Notes: generated by a model from the letters alone, not told the origin. DNA of 64,000 bases from Ascaphus truei (GCA_036426205.1 CM071574.1:12728373-12792372); one strand, 5' to 3'; positions 47,604 to 58,870 are shown, counted from the first letter of the stretch. Numbers and translations: made by a program.

Positions 47604-48596
47604 TGTAGCCCCCTGTAAACAGCACAGGCTATACCTATCTTCCTTCTGCTGTGGTAAGTCCTGTTAAGATCGGGCTCCAGTAATCATCATAGGTTTTCCC
47701 CCTTAATAGCCCTATTCTGAATGATAGATGCAGGCCTGGACTCTGCTGCAGGCGTGAGCAAGAGGGGAGGTGCTGTTGACATCACGAGGGGCGGGGCTAG
47801 CTCTATATTTAGCAGCCAACTCTGGTGAGTAGTTGTTCTTCGTTCGAGATTAGTCAGAGTATGGAGTTGCCGGTTAGTTATGCCGGGAGTATGCAGTCCC
47901 GCTAACAGGCCATGAGTCAAGAAATCCTGTGGATCGGTCTGAGGATTTGGAGAGAACTACGGTTTCTCCTGCGCAGAGTGCAGGCGAAAGGAGAGCGGAA
48001 AGAATCAGCGTCCTTTAGTAGAGCTGATAGAGTTATAGACTTGGTGGACCAATGCCCTCACCCCACTGCCAGGGGTGATGGGGAGAATCCAAGACCCACC
48101 GCGAGGCTAACCTTGGGGGTGGGCCACGGGGTATTGAAGCCCTAGCTCAGACCATCCTGCCGGAAGAGTGACTTGGAGGGAAGGAGACGAGGAATAATCT
48201 GGGCGAAGGCGAGTGGCGTATAACCCGTCCTGGCTATTGTGTTGCGGCTGTTGGAAGCCCTTATCGTTGGGATACTGTTGCTTTGTCAAATAAAGAGACT
48301 ATTCTTCATCCGTAAAGACTTTGTGTGACTTTGAAAGTACTACCCTGGGACCCAAGGGGTTCTTCTATACCGGTCCTGTCCCACATTCCTGGGAGTATAG
48401 AAGATGGAGGTGCTGCACCACTAAGAGATCATGGAGGCTACCACCCCAGAAGCCTGGTCCTGGCTCACCCACAACATCGCGGGAAGCTTAGGCCCTCCTA
48501 TTCCTCACAGGTATGCACCACACCGCATATAATCTGCCCTCATGCACCCTAGACACCACCGTAGAGTCTGGGGGAGGGGGGGGAAGCAGGGTTACA
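47604..48596 (+). repeat. 3' LTR
   Basis: Starts TGTAGCCCCCTG directly after the purine tract and ends GGGTTACA before CTAC. It aligns over its whole length with the 5' LTR, with one single-base length difference in a G run. The internal motif is mutated to TGGAGGTGCTG at 48405. A 77-codon frame (47912-48145) is retained. Confidence 0.9.
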
Positions 48597-48822
48597 CTAC
48601 TTTATTCTTGTTAATCCTGGACTGTTGAACGGTAAATTTACATTTCCTAAATAAATACTTGATATACCTGGAAATTATTAAAATATGAATGTTCACATTT
48701 ATATACCCATTTGGTTATATTTTTTTATACCCACTTACTTAACATGAAGGGCCATATTTTCTATGGAGGGCTATTCCACAAGACACCTTGCTGCCCAATG
48801 AGATACATTTCATCTAGTTTAG

Positions 48823-48965
48823 GGGTGCGCAGACTTTTGGTGCTTGCGCCCCCTTACCTTTGTGCCGGCGTCAAATGACTCCGCTGAGTCATATTACATC
48901 ACGTGACCCCGTAGCGTCATTTGACGCCACGTTGCCATGGGGGGGGGGGGCACGAGCACTGGGGG
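48823..48965. mobile_element. One-ended hAT fragment related to 13678-14038
   Basis: TAGGGGTGCGCAGACTTTTGG followed by GCGCCCCC, TTTGACGCCACGTTGCCATGG and a long G run match the left end and interior of the 13678 family. The right end is absent. Confidence 0.55.
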
Positions 48966-50199
48966 AGATCAGGCTGAATGATGAGGCACTTGAATGAGGC
49001 ATATAGTGACTCCCAGCAATGTTTTTCACCAAATGTTTAATATTTTTTCACCAAATGTTCAATGTTTTTTCACCAAATTTCCTGGCAACCCATCACCAAA
49101 ACTGCTCTATTAACGGGTAAAAGATTCTCAGAAATTCCACGAGAGAGAGATACCTGTTTGCAGACCTTTGCATAAACCTTAATATACTTTGCATATCCAA
49201 ATCTCACTGTCTCTCAGCACATTAAAAAAAATTGAAATACACATTCATTTAATGCTTGGCAAATTGCCTGGGAACCCTTCTTTATTCCCAACTTATTTTG
49301 TGTATTAAAAAAAAGGGCACATTTTGCATTGTTCGCAAACTCGGGAGAAAACCTTTGCACATCTCGAATAGAAACAATGCAAAAAAGAAAAAGCAGCATT
49401 CAAAATGTACAACTAAAGTAAAAATGTAATAGTCTGTGATTTAGCACCGTATCCCCTCCAGGCTGTGGAAAATGTGGAGCATACAACAATCTATTCTTTT
49501 AGTATGATCTATTAAAATTAATTTTTAAAACTTGGTTTGTGACATTTAAGTAAATCTCTGTGATCCTTTGTTTTTAGACAATGTCCTTATAATGTTCTTT
49601 TTGCCATTCACTAATTAGTCAGTTACTAACACTCCACCGAGAGAGAATATTCAGCATCAGCACTAATGAAAAAATGACACTCTGTTTTAACATCACTGTA
49701 CCCCCAATTCATGCTATTGTCATAACAATTTATGAAAGAAGTATGATTGCAATTCATTGAATACACTATTATATTTAAATTCAGCTTTACTTGTAGTAAG
49801 GTACATATTATCATAATTCTAGAAAAACAGTTATACAACATTAAAAAGATTAGAAGCAGAAGAAGAAGAGGGGGAAGGATCCTGATAGCAATATTTGCTG
49901 GGGTGTCAGGTTAACTAAAGATCACAGTGCAAAGCAGATCCTGCACCTGAAGATATCCTGTGAGTCCAAATTGCAGTTTTTTGCATTGTAATAGTTGTAT
50001 ATTGCTTTAACTGTGCTAAAATCTTTAGGTTTATCATATGGTACATTAAAGCTGCAGACCAAGCAATACAGGTGTTTTTTTTTTAATTAGTCAGTTCTGT
50101 ACTACTAGAAAATACTCATAGCATTGTTTTATACAACTCTGAATGACATTTTTAATGTATTATAATGTAACAAGCATTTTTTGTTTCCTTAGCAACCAT

Positions 50200-50440
50200 T
50201 TACAAAGTCACATCCCTTTCTTCTTCTGAAACAGGCTCTGGCACACCCTTTTTTGAACCCTGCCCTCTCTAGCATTGCACCAATTGTATCTAGTGACTGC
50301 CTGGTCACATGATCTTCCCCACAAAACTTTGCGTCTTTGGTCCTCTTCTGCTGCACTGACAGCCATTTAGTGACCCCCCCTGAGCCGAATCTTCGCCGAT
50401 CAATCACAAGAGAACGGATCAATCAGCAACTTAGCTAATT
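50200..50440. repeat. Interspersed repeat ending in CGATCAATCACAAGAGAACG
   Basis: Moderate-GC stretch with GTCACATGATC, CACTGACAGCCATTTAGTGA and a terminal CGCCGATCAATCACAAGAGAACGGATCAATC. It looks like an amphibian DNA-transposon fragment by general texture; ends were not determined. Confidence 0.3.
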
Positions 50441-50509
50441 ACTTATCATTGTGTGGATTGTATTGATTGTATTGATGCACATATTAAATGGAAAATACAA
50501 TTTAAAAAA

Positions 50510-50775
50510 GATAACGGCAGCTTGGACAGCTGCTTTTAGGGCCTCAATACCGGTAGGTATGTTTGGTGATAAATGGAAGACTAAAACCTGTAATTGTTGC
50601 GTGGAGGAGTAGTAATTCCAGGCCAGAATTTCAGCATGCCACCCTGCAGCCGGCTGTTTAATTAATTCCAGCTGAGCTATGTCTTTAAATATGAAGCATT
50701 TCCCAGCCTCCTTTTCTAGCTGCCAAATCAGAATCCCCCATCCAACCCGCCTCTTTCTTTCCATATTCTCCTCTC
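50510..50775. promoter_or_regulatory. Strongest candidate conserved non-coding element
   Basis: Repeat-free block containing GGCAGCTTGGACAGCTGC, GTAATTCCAGGCCAGAATTTC, CTGTTTAATTAATTCCAGCTGAGC, CTTTAAATATGAAGCATTTCC and TCTAGCTGCCAAATCAGAATC. E-boxes (CAGCTG) and TTAATTA cores alternate closely, a composition typical of deeply conserved developmental enhancers. The ZEB2 side of this locus is known for such elements (established synteny), but conservation here is not tested. A 109-codon minus frame over it is not convincing. Confidence 0.35.
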
Positions 50776-50979
50776 ATTAGCTTAGGCCTCTTAACATACA
50801 TTGTATGTTAGTGTTGGAAAGCCAAAGTTCCTTATTAATACATTCTTAGCAAATTCCTACGTAAATGTAATACCCTGTGTCAGTCATTTTTTTAAGCAAT
50901 ACAATGATGTGTAAAAACATAATGGCCAGAGGACAGGAGCTACTATCCGCAATATATGTTCTTTGGTCTATGCACTAAG

Positions 50980-51310
50980 CAGGGTGGGCAAACTTCTTGA
51001 GCTGCGCCCCCCCCGGCCAATAGAAATGCTCCTGCTCCGGTCACGTGGTTCCCCGGCAGAAGTCTCACACTGACTGCTTACCTGCTGCTGTCGAATGGAG
51101 CCGTGCTGCTTCCACGCCGGCTGAAAACAGTTCGGATGCTGCCACCGCCACAGGACATCTGCTGATGAGGTACGTGATGATTATTTTCAGCTACCCTGAC
51201 ATTACCTGACGCCGAGCCCACTTCTCAGTTGCCGGGTCCGGGTAATGTCCGGGATAGCTGAAAAGCCGCCGGGTAACGACGGGTACCGGGTACTTGGTAC
51301 ATCACTAGAA
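50980..51310. mobile_element. Decayed hAT-type fragment
   Basis: Begins CAGGGTGGGCAAACTTC followed by GCGCCCCCCCC, like the GTGCGCAAAC hAT families above. Further on are GTCGAATGGAGC, GCCGGGTCCGGGTAATGTCC and repeated GGGTAC units. No opposite end was found. Confidence 0.4.
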
Positions 51311-51608
51311 TATATGATATATACTCTGCAAACGACATTGCTTCATCTTTTATAAGGTAAGGAGCGTTGCATTGTGGAGGCCAGTGGCAGGATGTTCAAT
51401 ACATCTCTAGTGATTTGCGCCATTGATCTTGATTTAGGGTGGCTTTTCGGGGCATCGTCTACTGTGAAGTAGAGCGGTTTGAGATCTTGCGCCACCTGGT
51501 TCGACCACGTTTTCTTTGGAGCATTTTGGTCTACTTTCCAGCCTATGGGTCATGTGGTGTTGAGGCACTGGTATGGTATGGTAGCTTGTGGAACCAACAG
51601 GACGTGAC

Positions 51609-51910
51609 AGATGTAACAAAAATGCGAATTTTTAACTCCTCAATACACACCATTTTACTGTATGACTTAGAAACATGGATACTACTCAAAAGCGATATGA
51701 ACCTACTCAAACGATTTCAACTAAGATGTCTACTTAACATACTCCATATTACGCTACGAGACTGATGGAAAAATGAAGATATACAGTTAGCCTGTCAAAC
51801 CAATCCACAATCGACCAGTACATTAAGCGACAAAGACTAAGGTGGTTTGGCCACGTCTGCCGTATGGACATCACCAGACTACCATACCAGTACCTTATAG
51901 ATAATTGCCC
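51609..51910 (+). mobile_element. LINE fragment, end of RT-associated domain
   Basis: In one frame: KMRIFNSSIHTILLYDLETW, then a Leu-rich stretch with LKRFQLRCLLNIL, a stop, and WKNEDIQLA. After a frameshift it reads LRWFGHVCRMD and RLPYQYLI. This order (LLYGxETW, F..RCLR.IL, RLRW.GHV.RM) is the well-known region after the RT fingers of many non-LTR retrotransposons. It differs from the LINE family with the GGCGCTATATAAATAAAG tail. The copy is dead, with at least two stops and one frameshift. Confidence 0.75.
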
Positions 51911-52289
51911 TAATATGAAATGTCTTTGTACAATATACTTTCTATTAATAAAACACCTAATACACCAACTAAATTGAAAAATAGAATTATGATTGAACTG
52001 GCTACAAGAACTATCTGCTACGTTCTTCCATTTCCACCCATGGTTATTGGGTTCATGTTGTCACTAATAATTGAATCAGGCCCTTCTTATTGTGAAGGGC
52101 ATTTATGAAGCATTACAGATCTGCTTGTTTAATATCCTATATTTGATACACCGAGTTGTGTCTGCATCTCTTCTGCTAGTATGGAAGTAGCTTTCAATCT
52201 ATTTTATATTAGTAAAAGAAACATAATTGTGAAACATAAAACCCTGGAAATATGTTTTCCTAAGTAATACTGAATTTGCATTCACAATA

Positions 52290-52470
52290 GCTTCACTTTC
52301 TCTGTGATTTCCTTCAAACCAACAGTTGGCTGTGTGGGCCATTAAGGAATTTGAAGTCAATCACCAGTAAATGACAATTTGCATTTTGGCTTACAGCTCA
52401 TTGGATGTTTTGTATACATTTCTTCCAAAGCATAATACAAAAACTAGTTGTGTCAGCAGCATCACCAGGA
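52290..52470. promoter_or_regulatory. Candidate conserved non-coding block
   Basis: Repeat-free segment with CTGTGTGGGCCATTAAGG, GAAGTCAATCACCAG and AAATGACAATTTGC. No frame. Regulatory role inferred from texture only. Confidence 0.2.
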
Positions 52471-52542
52471 GTCATTATCATTGTGCTGCCAGGTTTGCTT
52501 TCTCCCTGTTTGATACAAAAACAAATGTAACCCTTTCATACA

Positions 52543-53353
52543 TGTAGCCCTGTGTAATTTTGGGTTTACAGGTCTCTCTCATTTTGTGCAGTAATTCCTG
52601 TTAAGAGGGCAGGTTTGCCAGAAGTCATCATGGAGGTTTGCCCTCAACCCCTGTGATGTGTAGTGTGAAGCAAAGGAAGTGACAGCATGCTCTGTGTCCA
52701 CTGATAGTGACACAGGGGTGGGTCTTTCTGGAGCTATATAATGTGCATCACTTCCTAAAGTTAGGAGTGCAAGTGTGTTCTGTCTGAGGCAAGTGTCTGG
52801 TGCAAGAGCTGTGAGTCTATGCAGCTCAAGTGTCAGTAGTTGCAGAGTGACAAGCTGACCCCACACTGTGTCAGGGCTCTGGCACAGATGGTGGCCCTCC
52901 CTTAGGGGAGAGGTGGCAGAGATATCCCTGTCTCTATTACAGAGTCAGGAGGGAACTTCCTTGAGGTGTGCAACTATGCTGATGTGCGGCTAAGTACCGG
53001 CCGCTATGATGGGCAGTCTGCCATGTATGATGACAATAAAGATGCCTTGATTCAAAGACCCTTCTTGCCTGAGACTGGAGTTAATCAGGAAGAAGATGCA
53101 CCCAGGAGTTCTCTTCCAGAGACTCCTCCCTGCTATCGTGGGTATCTGGAAGGGATGGAGGCGCTGTACCAACTGTGAGTAGAACTCAGCACTACCTCAC
53201 ACGCCTGTCATGGTGAAATCCCCACTACCATCGAGCGGGAGACTCAGGAGTCCTGTAAACCAGCAGGTGCACCACATAATATGACACGTAACGGGGGGGC
53301 AGTTTCTCACATAGGGGTCAGGATCAGAAGGGCCCTGGGAAAACACTGTTACA
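52543..53353 (+). mobile_element. Solo LTR, TGTAGCC superfamily, TACA duplication
   Basis: Starts TGTAGCCCTGTG and ends AACACTGTTACA. TACA flanks both sides (52539-52542 and 53354-53357). It carries TATA-like GCTATATAATG near 52732, AATAAA at about 53035, the shared motif TGGAGGCGCTGTACCA at 53156, then GGGAGACTCAGGAGTCC and CAGGTGCACCACA. It resembles the LTR at 27123-27946 more than the others, e.g. both have TCATGGAGGTTTGCCCTCA. Confidence 0.88.
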
Positions 53354-53432
53354 TACATGACTATGGATAACAGCTCAGAGAGATGCAGCAATATAGCATG
53401 GACTATATTTATTAAAAAGTGGCACTCTATAG

Positions 53433-53710
53433 CAGGGGTGCACAATCTTTTTCCTCTGCACCCCTCTGACAGCTCCACCCCCTGCTCACGCCCCCGCCCC
53501 CCTCCTTACCTTGGCTCCGGCTTTCTGACGTCACGACACCATGGCATCATTTGACCGCCAGAAGCTGTCTGAGCCAAGGCAAGTGAAGTTACAGAGGCCT
53601 TTGCGTCTCCCCCAGCATTTATTTTAAATGCCTTCAGGACGCGCGGGGCCTCTCTAACCTCCGTGTCCCCTTCCCCCTCCCACCCCCCCAGAAAATCTCA
53701 CAGCCCCCTG
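53433..53710. mobile_element. hAT-type MITE, decayed right end
   Basis: Left end CAGGGGTGCACAATC and right end ...CACAGCCCCCTG. Flanks CTCTATAG (53425-53432) and CTTTATAA (53711-53718) agree at six of eight positions. Interior CATCATTTGACCG, CTTTGCGTCTCCCCC and GCGCGGGGCCTCT match the 13678-14038 family. Confidence 0.65.
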
Positions 53711-54589
53711 CTTTATAAAACTGCTGCTAATTCAGGAAGACCATAAAGTGTCTTCTGGCACCGGAAGGGGTTTTAAGCAGTAGCACAGCTTAGGCAATAT
53801 GGCCCTCTAGCTACCATAAAAAAAAGCATGTACATAAATATAACTCACAACAGACCTTCCTCTTAAATGCAAAACACTCTGTACCTTCTCCAGAAATAAA
53901 GAATGAAGAAGAAAGCAAATTCCTTCCCTATGGTAGCCACACATATGTTTTGTGCTTGGCTCTAACAGTTAGTATAATTTTGTTGTGGGTAGACTGTCAT
54001 TATTGCTGGAACAAAAAAGTGGACCCCAAGGTAGAAGCACACACTGCCCATGACAGGAATATTAAATGGAGTAATTTTCACATAAATGGGTAGAATTGTT
54101 GACAGATTGTCATTTTTCTCTGATGTTTAATGCAGACAGATTTTTCCCTAATATTAGGCTCTCAAACCCACAGTTATAAATTACTTGAGGTTAAATGAAC
54201 TCATGAGTGTCTGTTGATAAATCTTTAGATATGAATCAAGTGATCATACTTAACATTTTGGGATGGACATTCCAGCCCCAAAGCACCCAAAAAACATAAA
54301 ATAAAAACAAATCAGCATACAAACTATAAAGGTAGAATCTGGTGTAAGATCCTTTTTAGCGTCACTGATATTCGCATTTCACCTAATTACCATATATTCA
54401 TATAGTGTCCCAGCTCTACTTATTCTATAGGGGCTAGCCTGAGACGTGCTACTGCTGCCGCCCGGGTCTTGAAAGCACATGGCGTGGAACTTCCCTGTGT
54501 GCACTGTTGAGTGCCCTCCTCCCCGGAGGTGCACATGTGGGGAATTAAAAGGACGATGAACCCTTCCTGAGTAGAGATAGGGGGTTATT

Positions 54590-55080
54590 GACTGGAGAGA
54601 GGCAGGATGTGCTGTGGGCGAGAGAGAAAAAAGGAGAGAGTGAGAATGAGAAAACTTGGAAAAAGAGTGAGAGAAAAACAGAACAGCAAAGAAAGAGTAA
54701 AGATAAATAAATAGAGATATATTCAGATAGCTAGAAAGTGATTAACATGCATACAGATAGGTAGATAGAAGTATTGATAAACAGAAAGATAAATTAAACA
54801 AGCAGTCGGGTGAAGAAATAGACAAATAGCTAGACAATATGATATACAGTTATATTAATGTACTAGTAGGTATTAGAATAGTGTGATATAGTAGAAAAGA
54901 ATATAGAGAAGAAAGCTAGTAAAATTAAAAGTGGGTGAAAGAAATATAGAGAAGAGGAAAGAGTGGAAGTCACAGAGAAGAAAGAAAACAAGAAAAGACA
55001 AAAGAAAATAGGTAGGAACTAAGCAGATTAGTACAGTATACATAGAAAAAGGGAAGAAAATAGATATTTACATAGATAGG
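54590..55080 (+). repeat. Purine-rich low-complexity tract
   Basis: About 490 bases dominated by A and G on the + strand, with GAGAGAG, AAAGAAAG and GATAGAT/AGATAG units. Pyrimidine content is low throughout. No gene. Confidence 0.7.
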
Positions 55081-55248
55081 ATAAGTAATGTACAAAGTAC
55101 CACTGCACACCAAGTCTCCAAAAAGAAGAGATAAATATAGTGCAATACTGTAGATATATGTACTTCATAAACAGAAACGAACTTAATTTATTGCACTCAC
55201 ATCTTCGATAAAAATATACAGTAAGGTACATAGAAAATTACAAATATG

Positions 55249-56415
55249 TGTGGCCTGGGTTTCCCCCCTCCGGTCCCCCGCTTACCTCCGTGAGCAAGCG
55301 GGCAGCGTTCCAAGCAGGTGTGAGCCGACGACAGGCTCGCCGGAGGCTCCGGCGGCGCCCGTAGTAGGGCACCTCCATCTTGTGGGAGACAGGGCATTCG
55401 CGGAAGGTTCGCGCATGCGCAAAGGCAGCCCGGCGGCCATTACTAAGTGGCGCATGTGCAATGCAATAGCGCGAGGCGGCCATTAGGGAGATAGGACTTT
55501 GCAGGGACTACAAGCCCCATAGTGCACTGGTGCAAGTAGTCAGGTGTCAAGGACATACCAGTAAGGCTGTGAAGATCTCCCCGGCTGGACTTTTGATACA
55601 TTTGGCGCGTCGAGGACCATGCCAGTCGGAAAAAGGACCTCTGAGGAGCAGGTAGTGTCCAGGTAGTGTACAAGGAGCAGTGCTCCCCTGGACTAGGCCA
55701 GATCTCCACCCCTTAGGCCCCAGTAAGGCCCCGACTCACAGTAGCTTGTGGCTTCTATAGGGAAAGCCCATAGTCAGGGACCTTTCCCCAGTAACTGCAT
55801 ATAGTCAGGTACAACACCGGTGAGACGCCACGCAGTGACTGCGACCTGTGTTCTGGGACCAGACCAGTTATATGATAAAGATGGTAAGGTGATATTATCC
55901 ATGTCGGAATTCACCCCACGTGGAGGCGGACGCCAACATTGAATCTGACGGATCCTCTTTGTTCTTCTGCATCACCCGGGTGCTGGAGCCCTGGGCAGGT
56001 ACCTAACTAAGTGCACCACCACTCCACGGGATAGCGCTATCTCCAACAATTTGGGTGGGCCTTGACATTGGGAAAGGGACATCAGGGTATTGGTGCCTGG
56101 CACCCAATGTACTCTGGGGACACTCATGGTATCAGGTTGGGGTCTATATTACTGTGTGGTACAGGGTAACAATTTTATTGTGTTCAGTAAAGGTTGTTAG
56201 CATATATTTGTGTGTGTGTATTTTTAGTATTGTTCCTGTAAGGGTTCATCCCGCCAAGTCGGGATCCCTTGCAGGTGGAGGCACTGTCACAATAAGAATC
56301 AGGTACACCCCAGGCACCAAGCAGCAGAGGTTCAGGCCTTCTGTGAGCCACAGGTAACGCACCACACACACCGTAGCTGTCATATCTTCCATAGGGTGGA
56401 GGAAAGAGTGCTACA
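55249..56415 (+). mobile_element. Solo LTR, TGTAGCC-related, TATG duplication
   Basis: Starts TGTGGCCTGGGTTTCC and ends AGAGTGCTACA. TATG flanks both sides (55245-55248 and 56416-56419). At 1167 bp it is the longest LTR here. The 5' part is GC-rich. AGTAAAGG near 56187 may stand for the poly(A) signal. The shared motif TGGAGGCACTG is at 56276, then GGTTCAGGCCTTCTG and CACAGGTAACGCACC. Confidence 0.82.
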
Positions 56416-57107
56416 TATGTATAGGAGATACTCAGTCCAGTGTTTAACAGCATTCACTGTTCTCAGCACCCATCTAAGATAAGGCAAATGTGAGTCCATT
56501 TTGAATGGAACATTTTTATTAAATATTTACCACAAAATGGGCCAATTAGGCCATTTTCAGCCAAAACTCTGCATTGATTTTAATGATTTAATGAAAGGAA
56601 TTTCGTCTAAAAATGGCCAGACTGGTCGCTTGGGCACATATAGAATCATGCCCTATATGTCATTTTTGTCTTCTTTTTTCTCCAATGCTCCATTTTTTTC
56701 CCTTTTCTTTTCTCTGTATGTGCTTCTTGTAAGTGAACTTATCTAGATTGTTAGTGAACATTCAGTCCAGAAGCCAAAAGACGAGGCCTCCATTATACTA
56801 TAAATGAATTTTAATATATATATACAAACATATATATATACATACAAACATACACGTGCGCCGCACATACACGTTGGTAGTGTAGGTACGTGCTGAAAGC
56901 GTCTACCTTGATGATTTTGGCCATAAGATTTAACTAATGGACTCATACTTACTGTATGAGAAGAAAAAACATATAGAAATCAATCCAATCATTTCTCATA
57001 TTGGATGTGCATTGGGGCTTCTTTGATATGGTTATATATTTGAGATCGCTTTCCCCGTAGTGCTCCAGTTAGCACAATTAAAACTATAGTACTGTAGTTT
57101 TGAGCTT

Positions 57108-57500
57108 GCTAAGATTGTGTATGTCTAATTGTAAATTGTTGGATATGCGGCACTTCCTCTTTGTTTCAGCTCAACCATCCCACCCTTTTTTAATCAGCAG
57201 ATCTATGTAAACACAGTAGATGTAGGGTCCCCCTCCACAGTACCAAAAAGCTATCAAATTCACCAGATAGCAGGCAGGGCACCTTCACCATAATTCACAA
57301 GGAGAGGCAGGAGACAGACTCAGCACTACTTGGCACTTTAAACAATTTATTTACAACTCCTCACATTCGTGTAAATGTATAAATGCCTCTCTGTGTAAGT
57401 CCTGTTTCCAAAGAACTTTTTTCAACTGACCCCTCAGCATCCTCACCTTTCAAGGGACCACATTCTAAGGTTGCGAGGACAACCCTGACTGGACCAGAAT

Positions 57501-57566
<66 letters not shown>

Positions 57567-57927
57567 CCTACTTTGTGTCATTACACATTTCTCACCACTT
57601 AAATATATGTCCTCAATGTATATCTACATAATGATATTATGTAATAAAGCTATATGTAACACATGCTGTATACTATATTTGTAGGCTTGCCAGTACTAAA
57701 GTTATAAAAACAGCATACAAAAATGAATAAATCTTACAACATAAAATGATCTTTTCCAAAAAACTTAACAGTTCTAAACAGAAGACAAAAAGCAGAAATT
57801 GTTTAACATCAGCATATTAAAAATGTAGCCCTGTTTCCCCTAGAATACAGGAAGACTACTAATGCTGTATAACCTGTTGGCTCACAGGGCCCGAGCCTCT
57901 GCCACGGAGAGCCTGGGGCGATATATA
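57108..57927. repeat. Large inverted repeat, left arm
   Basis: Starts GCTAAGATTGTGTATGTC and runs through GTAGATGTAGGGTCCCCC, a (CA)n tract at 57503-57561 and CCTAGAATACAGGAAGAC to GGGGCGATATATAT. It is the reverse complement of 58911-59713 apart from substitutions and an extra segment of about 80 bases near 57288-57370. From 57824 inward the arm is the 3' end of a minus-oriented TGTAGCC-type LTR. Confidence 0.88.
57503..57561. repeat. (CA)n microsatellite
   Basis: About 30 uninterrupted CA units. Its mirror image is the (GT)n tract at 59312-59394 in the other arm of the inverted repeat. Confidence 0.95.
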
Positions 57928-57990
57928 TGTATTATTTCTTACCAGATGCAGCGCCTCCACCTGTACTGCCTCTAGGTGGACCTCTGTCGG
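57824..57990 (-). mobile_element. 3' end of a minus-oriented TGTAGCC-type LTR
   Basis: Read on the minus strand the fragment ends GGGGAAACAGGGCTACA at 57824. The shared motif is present as CAGCGCCTCCA (57949-57959), about 125-135 bases inside, the usual spacing. The rest of the LTR was not delimited; it may continue into the spacer. Confidence 0.55.
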
Positions 57991-58544
57991 AATTGGTCAC
58001 ATTATGTACCTCTGTACACTTCTGCATAATTTGTGCATCAAATTGTTGGTACAGTATTTGTTGCTTATCACTTCTAGTGAAAACAAAGAAAAACCTGGCG
58101 CCAAAAGTTCATTGGATAATCCTGTACTCCTCAGGGGATCAGCACACTTGCTTGACAGGCCATGTAGGGGAAAAAACACAAACAGACACAGATCATAGTG
58201 CAACACTGTACGGTTAAAACAGGTCTACACTAAGAAGGACTTTCACTTTTTCTGTTAGTACTGACAGTATTACTAGGCAGCCTTTATATAGATATATTTT
58301 GTACTTGTCACACTGGTGTTTTAGTCTTTAGCGCTTGTTCACATTTTTTCTTTATCACTTCTAGTGTCAAATGTGCCCCTGAGTAGTTAAAGATATTAAA
58401 TACAGCTTAAAAAATACTTGATCAGGCCATATATTTATCTCTAGAAAGGCAAATCCATTCTCAAAGTCACACAAACTATCATATGCATCGGTCTCCTCAT
58501 TGAACTTTGGCAGCCAAGGGTTACAGCATAATGTTGCGGTCACA

Positions 58545-58738
58545 ATTAGATTGTAAGCTTTTCGGAGCAGGGACTCCTCTTCCTAAATGTTACTTTTATG
58601 TCTGAAGCACTTATTCCCATGATCTGTTATTTGTATTATTTGTTATTTCTATGATTGTCACGTATATTACTACTGTGAAGCGCTACTGTATGTACATTAA
58701 TGGCGCTATATAAATAAAGACATACATACATACATACA
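58545..58738 (+). mobile_element. LINE 3' tail in the spacer of the inverted repeat
   Basis: TTAGATTGTAAGCTTTTCGG, then AATGTTACTTTTATGTCTGAAGC and GTGAAGCGCTACTGTATGTACATTAATGGC, ending ATAAATAAAGACATACATACATAC. This is the tail of the same LINE family as 33950-34560; only the 3' UTR is present. Confidence 0.8.
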
Positions 58739-58865
58739 ATAATGCAGTCCATACATACTTATCATATGTAAAAATGCAATGGTGCCGTCAGTCACCTCCT
58801 GCTTTGAACTTCTTATATCCAGTTTGTGATGCCAAATGTAGAGTCTTTGTAAGAATCTCTATATT

Positions 58866-58870
<5 letters not shown>

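Larger units (their letters stand above)
43356..48596 (+). mobile_element. LTR retroelement with gag-like frame and no polymerase
   Basis: A complete two-LTR insertion of 5241 bp. The same tetranucleotide CTAC flanks it (43352-43355 and 48597-48600). LTRs are 992 and 993 bp and differ at roughly 34 aligned positions by my hand count, about 3.4 percent. The internal region (44348-47603) is 3256 bp: a PBS-like site, a long leader, one decayed reading frame (44965-47440) and a short purine tract AGGGAGAG before the 3' LTR. No reverse transcriptase, integrase or aspartic protease motif was found in any frame. By family logic it must have been mobilised in trans by a relative. It is an old genomic copy, not an active virus. 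Confidence 0.9.

Noticed and set aside
57383..57631. His/Thr-repeat frame
   Set aside because: Translation of the (CA)n microsatellite in the left arm of the inverted repeat.
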